From NCBI GenBank assembly GCA_037893225.1, contig JAZGUH010000117.1:3100001-3164000 (forward strand): a stretch of 64,000 bases of DNA, read 5' to 3'. Shown piece by piece: positions 11,301 through 20,560 of this stretch. The notes under the pieces are model-generated. The model saw nothing but the letters and a program-made list of their open reading frames with translations. It was not told the DNA's origin and searched no databases. Within the stretch, counting starts at the first letter, position 1, and each line of letters begins with the position of its first letter. Both the position numbers and the translations under genes were made by a program. The stretch is from Hippasteria phrygiana. Its lineage: Eukaryota > Echinodermata > Asteroidea > Valvatida > Goniasteridae.

Positions 11301-14300
11301 CAGAATTTTTCAAATGATAAAGGCTCTTTTCATTGCTATTTCCAGCCTGATGACGTCATCAATCTGATCATGCACACACGTGCTGTCTGCCCGAGGGTCA
11401 TCATATAACTCATGAAGTGAAAATCGCAAACTTCGCCACAGACATTGACTGAACATGCATTTTGAAGATTGTTCAACCTGCCGCACTGAATTATATCTCT
11501 CGCGGTTGATTCTTCAGCAATCTTTGAAGGTTTAAAGGTCTTTTAATTTACCTTCCGGTCTGATGACGTCATCAATATTTCTCCACCTCAACTTGTTCTT
11601 AGCATGAAGCTGATTATCTACATTATTATAAAGTGATTTCAGCCAACTTCGCCGCACACATAAGCCGATTATTAATTTTAAACATTTTTCAACCTGCCGC
11701 TAGAGGGCGCTCTAACATTTTATGACGTCACCGGTATTTTGTGTGTGAAATACAACCTAGCCAGAGACTAACATCGTTGAAAGCAAGTTCACATCTTTCC
11801 CCACTTTTAAATTATCAGGCACTTCCGGTTTGGACCGGAAGGAAGGGTCATGTGATTTTGCACGTAATATACAAAATGAAGACCCTGGATTATTCTATCA
11901 ATTCCCGTAAAAAGCAAAATCAGATCTCTCTCGGTTGATTTTATATTGATTTTCAAAGATTAAATCTAGAAATATTTGATTGCTTGTAATCTGATACTTG
12001 ATGACGTCATCGTGACGTCATTATTAGAAAGCTTGAGAGCTATGTCAACTGTGCTATCTGAAGCAAAAATCTGGATTATATCTTTCGCCGTTGATTTTTC
12101 AGCAATTTTTGAAGGTTTTAAAGTCTTTTTATTGTCACTTCCGGTTTGATGACGTCATCAATCTGAGCCCTCGCACAGGTGTTGCCTGCATGAAGGTCAT
12201 CATATGTATCAATTATAAAGTGATTACCGCAAACTTCGCCACACACATCAACTGAAAGTTCATTTTGAACATTTTTAAACCTGCCGCTAGAGGGCGCTCG
12301 AATATTTTATGACGTCACCGCACACATTTTTGAAAAGTTCAGCCTGGCCAAAGACTAACATCGTTGAAAGCAAGTTCACATCTTTTTGCACTTTCAAATT
12401 ATAAGGCACTTCCGGTTTCGACCGGAAGGAAGGGTCACGTGATTTTGCACGCAGGACAAAAAATTAAGACCTATATTTATCCTATCAATTGCCGTAAAAA
12501 TCAAGTTCAGGTCTGTCACGGTTGATTTTATATTGATTTTCAAAGATTAAATCTAGAAATCTTAGATTGCTTGTAATCTGATACATGATGACGTCATCAT
12601 GACGTCATTACATTTTTATACATCTTCAATACAGTGTGCATGCATATGTGAGGTTTGAACTTCATACGAGTTTGCATGTGGCCAAAACATTCGGGAGAAA
12701 AAAGAGCTGGAAGAAGAAAAAGTCAGAATAATAATAAATAATCCGAACAATAACAATAGGTGTTTGGGCTTGAGCCCAAACACCTAATTAACACAAATTA
12801 ACAAAAAGAACAGTGGTTTGGCACATTGAATATAAGGTCTGTGGGTAATTCTGCAAGTTGTGGGTTCGACCCTAGTCCTGAGCTATAGCACTTCTACGCT
12901 TAATATGTGTAGAGGCATTATTAATGCCTTGCAGTGGACTAGTTACCCATCCCGACCCTATTTATACTGTGAAGAGATCAGATTATCTTGTCTTGTTACA
13001 GTGTGAGGGGCTGGTTCTTCCACATGATCCTCTGTAGCTCACAGCTCGAGTGCCCTTAGGCTTGTGATGGGCGATTTGCATAAAACAAATTTTAAATGCT
13101 AATTAAATTGTGCATACACGCCATTGGTACAAGGCATGCAACACTTACACGTACTGTAAAATTTTAAGGCAACTTTTGTCTGCCCTACATTGTCAATAAA
13201 ATGGCAGTGTTAGGAAATGGTGATACAATTACTATTCTAAAATGAGTGTATTTTTACCCCTTCTTTGTAACAGACGCTGTGCATGCACATCCTCCATCAT
13301 GCCTGCATCACACTCAGGAAATATGGACCAGCTACCTCCCAATGGATGTATGGCTTCGAGAGGTTTATGGCTTTTCTAAGTGGGCGAATTCTGAACCGCA
13401 AGCAGCCAGAGGCAACAGCTATTGAGGCATATAGGGTAACATTTAAGGAATAATACCTCCTGTAAATAAAAAAAAAAAAAAAATTAAGTGAACTGAATAA
13501 GCCTATGTACTGATGACATGACACACCTTGTTCACACATGGGATTTATTATGGGAGCCTGGTAAGGACGATGGTTTTGCTTCCCTATTGAAAAGTGCACA
13601 AGTAAACAAAGTTTGACGTCATCAGTGCAAAGGCCTATTATGACTCAAATGTGTGGACTTTCATTTTTCATAGGCTGCCATCCATTCAGGCACTGGAGAC
13701 TTTAAAAAGTTTATCTTTTAATTTGTTTAGTTTTTGGCGATTCTCAAAGGCTTTGAAAACTTTTGTTTTTACTTTTACAGAGACTCCATTTTTTTATTTT
13801 TTTTTATTTCGCATTTTTGTGAAACCATTGCATTAGTTCAGATTTCATTTTGTTTTCCTCTGAATCATACTGTCTTTGTACACATATTTTCATAAACCAA
13901 TGAAAATTGTAAAAACATTGTATGATTATGGTTTGCACTATTGATTTAAAAGGTTTCCTGTTTTTGAACGGACATTTTTAGATATTAAGCAAACAAAAAA
14001 TGGCAAATTCACCCAATAGTTCATGCAGATGTGCACAATATTTCAAGAATTGTGAGTTTTGACATGTCATTGAAATATAATTTGTTTTAAGAAGATCCTT
14101 TAATGGAAAATATGAAGAGGCATCAATCATGATGACAATATCATTTTATTTTGTACACATTTATCAAGGTTTACTTTTTTCTTCAAATTTGAGAATCTTA
14201 AATTTCAAGTTTATTGTAAAATCTTTTATTCAAAACTATTTGCTTCAATAAGGAGGATTTTGTTTCAAAGGTTTTTATTTATTTTTTTAACAGATGTATG

Positions 14301-15486
14301 AATTCAGCCAGTTCATGGCTATGGCTGGTTGTCTGCCTAAAGGAAGTGTTTGCACCAGTAATTCACTCACTGTACTGGCTGCAAACGAGGAGTCTGCTGA
14401 TCAAGCTTCGGGTGAGTAGTTGTAAATTAATTGAAACTGTGCTTGCTTAATTTCTTCCATATTTTGAATAGAACTATTCTATCGCTTAATTTAAACACTA
14501 ATGGATGCAAGGCCCTGGTTAATAAAAAAAACAAGCTTGGCAAACATTTGGACAGGCTTTGTTTAATTGCTACTCTATCGTTGAAATTATTTCATGTTTC
14601 CTTACAGCTAATGATACTTGCATTTACTTCAACAGTACCAACGGTGGGGAGGCTGGAGGCATTCCCCTTGAGAAAAATACACTCCCCCCCCCCCCTCCAC
14701 ATAAAGAAAAACATTGAAAATGGCAGCAGCACGCTGGCACCGGTGCTACTCCCCCCCCCCCCCCCCCCCTTACTTTCGAAAGTGTTCCGGCGCAGTTGCA
14801 CAGTACCATATTAAATTTTGCTTATCTGCATTAAGCTTGATCATTACAATCTCAATGCAAAGAAATGTATGCAACAAAATATATGTACACTGTACATGAT
14901 TTGTTTGAACTGGTTTGTAAGATGCAATTTCTACCAATGTATGTATTTTTCTTTTAATTCATACACAGAAGAAAGCTTCAACTTGCTTGAAGGGAAGCGG
15001 CCATCTCTCCAAGTAGAGCTACGAGAAGAAGAACAAGTTTTCCTGCAGTCAGAGGGTATAACCTGCACGTCCGCCATTAAATATTTCCTGGCACTGAGGG
15101 AACATCCAAGATGTCAGAAGTACACCTGTCGTGATATTGACTCGGACAAGTCCATTGTGTCTTCTGTAGTTGCGGGTCTTTTCACGACAGGTGGAACTCT
15201 GTCAAACAAATTGGATGAGGGGTATCTTTTCTTTGGAAAGATACCCTACTTCCTTCAGTGCACGGGAGTTGATGGCAAAATGGAGGAGTATGCCAGGGTG
15301 GAATGGTTTGAGGCACCGATTCCAACTAAAGTAAAGGGCCTCTGGAAAGTGCTACATCCTGCTGGCATATTTCAAACCACACTTGTTCCTCTTCATAAGT
15401 TATCACCCCCTTTAATTACTGCTGTGGAGCAAACAGGCACCGTCTGGGTCTTGGACTTAAATGTTAAATACATTAATAAGATATAA
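5219..15486 (+). CDS. CACTA/EnSpm transposase-like gene (Tnp2 + DUF4218), 5' incomplete
   Basis: Eight exons join in one open frame of about 666 codons: 5219-5398, 5990-6214, 6636-6976, 7852-8109, 8734-8931, 13274-13435, 14294-14411, 14969-15486. Every junction is GT-AG and phase-compatible. Exons 1-2 match the Tnp2 core of CACTA transposases (a DGFDPF-type segment, then IIPGPCGPNDMNPYISPLVDEL). Exons 5-6 match DUF4218 (FPLGIQ, then GPATSQWMYGFERFMAFLSG and NRKQPEA). Such proteins mobilise CACTA DNA elements in the nucleus. The first exon is entered through an acceptor, so N-terminal exons are missing. The intact multi-exon frame is compatible with a young element with introns or a domesticated host gene. 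I found no CACTA terminal repeats. Confidence 0.8.
5990..6214 (+). CDS. CACTA-like gene, exon 2 (Tnp2)
   Basis: Phase 1 on both sides. It encodes the conserved PCGPNDMNPYISPLVDEL segment and ends at a C-x-x-C pair (NACKHCQIKG), as in the CPxC region of Tnp2 proteins. The donor is GTGAGT. Confidence 0.78.
6636..6976 (+). CDS. CACTA-like gene, exon 3
   Basis: Entered after CTTAG with GG completing a glycine codon and left at CAA|GTAAGA. Encodes EYSKEYRKVLYPHNRRFLPL followed by a basic stretch (RALMETTDALRKKAKTQ) and LPYYRDVDFPVELMHTIQ. The last part resembles the segment before DUF4218 in related proteins. Confidence 0.75.
7852..8109 (+). CDS. CACTA-like gene, exon 4
   Basis: An 86-codon, phase-0 exon between CCAG and GTAGGA. 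Encodes VVMKKFFGLFTGRD through FDWRPKKLFTKSTLPYLKCS. A basic, helicase-free segment leading into DUF4218. Confidence 0.75.
8734..8931 (+). CDS. CACTA-like gene, exon 5 (DUF4218 start)
   Basis: A 66-codon, phase-0 exon after a long T-rich tract and CAG. Encodes ALQDALGINQRNTFFRLCDV and ends in LVERDFPLGIQ, matching the 'lE.xFPp' part of DUF4218. The donor is GTTTGT. The following intron holds the 9.4-12.8 kb repeat island. Confidence 0.78.
10283..11097. repeat. 33-bp inverted repeat pair inside the island
   Basis: 10283-10315 (AGGGCGCTAGACC to CGAACTG) is the reverse complement of 11065-11097 with one mismatch. A partial direct copy sits just before the right arm. Confidence 0.85.
12757..12786. 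repeat. Terminal hairpin of the repeat island
   Basis: TAGGTGTTTGGGCT and AGCCCAAACACCTA are exact complements around a 2-nt centre. It is followed by AATT. Confidence 0.9.
12815..12990 (+). repeat. tRNA-derived SINE-like fragment
   Basis: Contains GTGGGTTCGACCCTAG, which resembles a pol III B box, and a downstream GTAGAGGCATTATTAATGCC stretch. It does not fold as a complete tRNA. Confidence 0.4.
13274..13435 (+). CDS. CACTA-like gene, exon 6 (DUF4218 core)
   Basis: A 54-codon, phase-0 exon between AACAG and GTAACA. Encodes the diagnostic segment GPATSQWMYGFERFMAFLSG, then NRKQPEATAIEAYR. These match the GPvwxRWMYpxERxmxxLK and N-x-x-x-PE consensus of DUF4218. Confidence 0.85.
14294..14411 (+). 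CDS. CACTA-like gene, exon 7
   Basis: Follows TAACAG. Encodes MYEFSQFMAMAGCLPKGSVC and ends at phase 1 before GTGAGT. Its MYEFSQFM start continues the DUF4218 helix. Confidence 0.72.
14680..14770. repeat. Two poly-C tracts
   Basis: Homopolymer C runs in the last intron of the CACTA-like gene, separated by about 50 bp. Lengths may be unreliable in the assembly. Confidence 0.9.
14969..15486 (+). CDS. CACTA-like gene, terminal exon 8
   Basis: Entered after ACACAG, completing a GAA codon, and open to TAA at 15484-15486. Encodes an acidic start (EESFNLLEGKRPSLQVELRE) and a globular C-terminal region with CTGVDGKMEEYARVEWFEAP and a final TVWVLDLN. This tail resembles uncharacterised C-terminal domains of animal CACTA-like proteins. 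Confidence 0.75.
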
Positions 15487-15499
15487 ACATAAAAACACT

Positions 15500-15736
15500 T
15501 GAATGGTCCCTTTGAATTCCCGAGCATTTTGACACCTAACATGAATTACCAGAGTAATGATCAAAGGTCGAATTTCAAAATGCGGCTCTTTTGAAAGGAG
15601 GTACAGCATTGACTCTCGGCGAAGAATAAAGGCAGTACTCGGCTTTGATCATTCCTTCCGGTAATTGATGTCAAATCATAACATGTGAGGTGTCAAAGTG
15701 CTCGGGACAAAACTGGGAATTCAAAGGGACCATTCA
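15500..15736. mobile_element. 237-bp foldback miniature element
   Basis: Perfect 21-bp terminal inverted repeats (TGAATGGTCCCTTTGAATTC and one more base), with further complementary inner arms around GACACCT/AGGTGTC. It starts 13 bp after the CACTA-like stop codon and contains AATAAA at 15625, which could serve as that gene's poly(A) signal. Confidence 0.85.
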
Positions 15737-18700
15737 TTTTTATTACGCAGCTATAATTTTCAAATGATGGGTCCGATTCAAGTGTTTTGATACGTCATCT
15801 TGAGAATACATTCCATAATTTGTTCATTAAGTGATTTTTCCACTGTTTCGGTGATCTGATAGGTCACACATTTTTAGGTGTGTAGGCAACCTCCACTTAT
15901 GGTGTGACTGGAAGGTCCAAGTCATGTGAATTCAAAATGAAAAAAGAATCGTCAAATCAATACTAAACCAATTCCTTGTAAATGGTTCATGAGATGAACA
16001 GGAAACCTGGATCCCGTACAAATTTTTGTGACGTCCTCATGACATCAAATTACAAGTGTTTGTAGGTCAAAATGTGAAATATTTATTTAAACTATACCTT
16101 GCGAACTAAATGAGAGCATTTTCAGATTTTCGGGTCTAGTAGACCCTGCCTTTTCCAACATGTTTGCTTCGCATGCACAAAGTTGCTTGACCTTTACTTC
16201 CATGGTTACCAGCTGTACAAGATAAGTAAATATAACTTGAAAAAAAAAAGCGTTGTCTCTATATAGAGGTAAGCCATATGCAACAAAAAGCATGACATCC
16301 CACATCATAGGGTGCCCTTTTGCAGCACGTTTCGTAGCATTTTCTTGAATTTTACCAAATTTACCACAAACACTCTTTGGACAGTACCTAATTATTTTGT
16401 GAAGTTTCAAATGGTCATCAGACCGAAGGTTATTGTAGGGCGAATGTAATGATGGTATATTTTCACTTGAAGATTGTTATTGAGTATCTACAGTGCAAAA
16501 TAAGTAATTTTGCACAAATGTTATCAATTAGATTTTCTGATATTACGCATCCAATTGTGAAATCAGCAAACTGGAAGTGATGTGCAGTAAAAAATGTATG
16601 ACCAAAAAATGCCAACCATAAACGGGCCAAATTAGATCAAAATGTGAAACTAAGAAAACAGTTTGAAAGTTCCTTCTTTATTTAAAAACAATTTACTTAA
16701 TCATGACCAATTGCCGTGCCTGAAGTGCAAAGTCCGGTAATTGACGTTTTGCAGTCATCTGAAGGGTGCCCTCCTCGTTTACATTAATGTGTGTGCTGAA
16801 CGTATAACAGTTTGATATAATATGTACGTATTTCAATTTAAATTCGTAATCACATGTCAAACATTTTCCGCCCCAGTGCCGGTTTGTGCTTTTTTATCAC
16901 AAGCCAAAACGGCTCGTGTGAAGTATTATTCGTGTCACTCTATTTTTTGTATGGGTTTGGTTTTGTTTTAATTCCAAGGGAAATCTAGACTATTCTTAAG
17001 ACTAGTATCCTAATCAGACATCGCTTAAAACATCCGATCATAATGAAACTTGAATGGTTAACGGAATATTTACCCTAAATGCCACTTATAAATGATTTTT
17101 GATAATGAATTATTTCCCAATGAACAGTGACTGAGAAAACTAACATTTATTCAAATAAAAAAGACACGTTCAGTTTAACAGCCTGTGTATTTCGACGCCT
17201 TTTCTTAATGTCCGATTAGAATTGTTGTACATGTATTGCTTGGATTGCGGTGACCAATATTTACACGTGGTAGTATATAAAATAAAAACAAGGGACAAAA
17301 AGAACCCTCCTTCATAAATTGACTGGACTGTTACCAATGAACTGAATTCACACTTATATTAAAATAACTCTAATATAATAATTAATATAGAATGAATAAA
17401 CTGAAATACATTAAGGAATTGGTTCCAATATGGGGCACATAATGGGAGGGGGGGTCATTTTCTGTCCTTTCTCTATGCTGCGCCAAGCCTGCACGACGTG
17501 TACTACTCCCCGACCCCACACACACATTCGTAAAACATGTCCTACGTACAGTCCCCAACCGTCGTACCCACTGAACTCTATAAAAGATCTGCCTGGATTG
17601 TGCTTTTTTGGCCGTTCAAGTTGTACTAGACAATCCGCATATTACCACTCCATCCATAGCCGTATCCCTATACGTAACGCGTAAAGCCCGGTTCATACTT
17701 CATGCGAATGTGTATGCGAAGCGAATTCGTCAAGGTAACGGAGAACGTCACAATGAAACTTCAATTGTTGACGTCATGAAATTCGCTTCGCATTCGCATG
17801 AAGTATGAACCGGGCTTAACGCGAACCTACGTATTCACGTGGCAGGCCGGCACGCGCTATGGCAAGGACTATAATAGAGGCATCATCACAATGTTTATTT
17901 TGGATGTTCCACACATGTATGCGCGCAGCGGCCAATGCGCAATCCAGATTTGTATCCGGAGATCATGTGCGTGCACACACCTACCCACACAAGCTAGCTA
18001 TAGAATACACAAGCGGGGTCACTAGGCGCTGTGCCGGCCGATGGTCCGGTGTCGTGTTCTCGGTTTACAAGGCCCCAACAATCCCACGTTGTCCAGTTCT
18101 GCTGAAGAAAATCTTGCTTCAGAAGGTTGAAAATGTTGCATTTTTTCACAACAGAATGGAAATACTGCTTTTGAGCGTACGTACATCAGAGCATTCTTGA
18201 AGTGTATATCTCACCGTCCATGGCGAGTTGCTCGTCACTTGAAGACGAACATCCGCGGAAAAAGACATTCATGGAGGCTTCTTCTCGTGCCAAATTGTTT
18301 TAGCTTTGTCGCCATGTTGTCCAAACCAAATGTCGAGACTTACATTTTGTTGAAATAATTATCTTTTACCTCTAAAAAATGCGGTTTTCAAAATACAAGC
18401 GAGTAAAGTGGACTATAGCACAAAAATGCGAGTTTTATGCTGAAAATAAGTACAAAGTTTGACATTGCGTAACGATTTAATTAAAGCATTTAGAGCCTTA
18501 CTGATTCGACTAAGTTCTGTTCTCATAGATAATAGTTAGTTCGCGCGGTATTAATATACAATGAATTAAACATATCTACTTCAAAATGACCTTTCTATTG
18601 GCCTATACAACTGTCAATCAAGCCGCGTGGTAAAAATGCATATTCATGAGGTGATAGTAAGCACATCCGCCATTAAAAATATCGCGCGTGCGCACAACAA

Positions 18701-20428
18701 AGTTATACGCGCTGCACGTGTGGCCGGCCGTGGCGTGGCAAGTACATTACAACGAGTATAAGTACGGTAGCGGCCGCTCGGTCGTTTAAGAAAGCTCGAC
18801 AGCCTTGGTCAACACTGGAGGCCCAGAAACTATGAAAAAATAAACAAAAACCACAAGTAACAATACTATTTCATTTTTATAACACGGCCAAGATTCCATC
18901 TCTTCAACATGTATGCCACATGTACTTAAAACAGGACAGGAACTGGCATTTTTCGACAAGCCCCCAACGTAAAGTCATTTCGACATCAGAGATTTACCAG
19001 TGTAAGTTTGCAATTTTCGTTAAAATTTTGCTTCGAAATAAAATCGCCCGTTGAACCTGCAGACATGGAAATAGTACAGGTCAAAGCATAACTCAAATGT
19101 CCAGGGCAAACGACAAATTTCGTCTCAAAATATCTCGAAACAGTCAGGATCACCAAAAACGTGCATGTACATGTAGTAAAAAAAAAAAACACCTATTTTT
19201 CATGCCTCATTTTAAGAGCCTAATAAATAGTTTTCAACACGAAATAATTATTTAAAAATTGTATTATACGATGCAGAAATGTTGTTTTTTACTTACTACT
19301 CCATGTTGGCCCAAAACGTTTTTCTCATGATCTTCTATTTTAATTTTTCGAGGGGCGCACCGTACCACGTACCGAACGATCGCGAATTCTCGCGCTCGCT
19401 GCCTGATGACATCAGCACATGATGCACGCAAACAAATCGCGGCGGCGCACTGGATGTAGACATGTATGCATGGAGTACGGTGGATGTGGTTCGTTTGCCG
19501 TTGTAGCGTGAAATTTGGTCACCATAAAATACAGTAGTTTTACACATGGCAATTGATCGATAATTGGGAGAGTTGCTGGTCACATGCATGAGAGGGTTAA
19601 ACCAATAAAAGGGAAGAGAAGCCCAAATTTCATGGGAGTCGGATATTCATATGACAACGTTCGCGTGCCCGCCGTTTCTGAATAAATCACTAAATTCTGA
19701 TTTGACCTGAACTTATTGTAACTAAGTCTATAATTCTGAAAAGAAAGTCTCACCTTATTTGTTTTTAACACACAAATACAATCTATTCAAGACTTACAGA
19801 TAGCTCCCTGCTTGTTTACTTGTTCCACCAGCTGACAAAAGTGTTTACATTGTACTAGGGGTCGTAGAGGTCAAGGCAGTTACCTAATACCATTATCTTA
19901 ATTGAAACACCGTGAATTCGCCAATAATCTTCAGGGTGGTAGATGTTGTTTACCGTTATGTATGACCGATGATAATCCTCAGTGGACAGGGTCATTAAAA
20001 AACCGTGAAAAAACCCTTACGGGATTAGTGCAATAAGCCCCAGGTAAATATCCGTGAAACATCCCTTAGGGATTTATTTCACAGAAAAGTGGACTTTTAA
20101 TGGGAATTTAAGGGATTAGATGTTCATAGTGACAAGGCTATGGGGGACATAAACCGAATCTGCATTCTGTGCAATTTTTCGTGCCATCGAAAAGATGATG
20201 GAAACTTTTGTTTGAACAAAAGTTTGCACACACACGACACCTGAAAACACTTCGCTGCCCAAACGTTTTTTGAAAAATGTTACTTCAAAACACGACGATC
20301 TCTTTAAATTTGTTTAGCACGCGTTGGACTTTTTGCCACCTCAACTAAATTCTTGGGCGTTTTCTTCGGATTTCTACGGGGACTGTAATTCCTTCCTGGA
20401 TCCAACTTTTATCTCCCCCACTTCTTAC
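15737..20428. other. Gene-free 4.7 kb between CACTA-like gene and DHX30
   Basis: Both strands lack extended conserved frames. DHX30 C-terminal exons were specifically looked for on the minus strand and not found. Contents seen: a foldback element at 17684-17816, a GC-rich stretch near 18.65-18.79 kb, and a short segment near 17.93 kb whose inverted copy lies near 58.48 kb. Confidence 0.6.
17684..17816. mobile_element. 133-bp foldback miniature element
   Basis: Arms beginning AAGCCCGGTTCATACTTCAT face each other and are complementary for about 27 bp. ACGCG flanks both ends. A partial relative with GCATGAAGTATGAA lies near 28.33 kb. Confidence 0.85.
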
Positions 20429-20560
20429 CTGCAGAGAGTGGAGGGGGCTCCATGGCTTGGCTCAGGAGACTAGCGGCACTCATGTCTCGGAAGTGTAGCT
20501 TGGCCTGTACCACTATCTGTTCCAGGGGAATCCTCAGCATCTCAGGGACCTGGTAATCCT
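20429..20560 (-). CDS. dhx30: DHX30 exon: end of helicase core
   Basis: Encodes [20 protein letters not shown] and [18 protein letters not shown], matching the VPEILRTPLE segment after motif VI. Leaves at CTGCAG|GTAAGA in phase 1, so translation must continue in an exon not seen in this window. Confidence 0.88.

Larger units (their letters stand above)
9414..12786. mobile_element. 3.4-kb repeat island, possible non-autonomous element, in CACTA intron
   Basis: The left end reads TAGGTGTTTGGCTTT and the right end is its complement within a 30-nt hairpin (12757-12786), giving candidate terminal inverted repeats of about 11-15 bp. The interior is built from partly tandem units of roughly 0.6 kb (11690-12280 matches 12280-12780). 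A duplicated block is shared between 10150-10380 and 10900-11180. There is no long open frame. Thirteen exact TGACGTCA octamers lie inside. A Helitron-like or composite miniature-element origin is possible; the family is not recognised. Confidence 0.6.
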
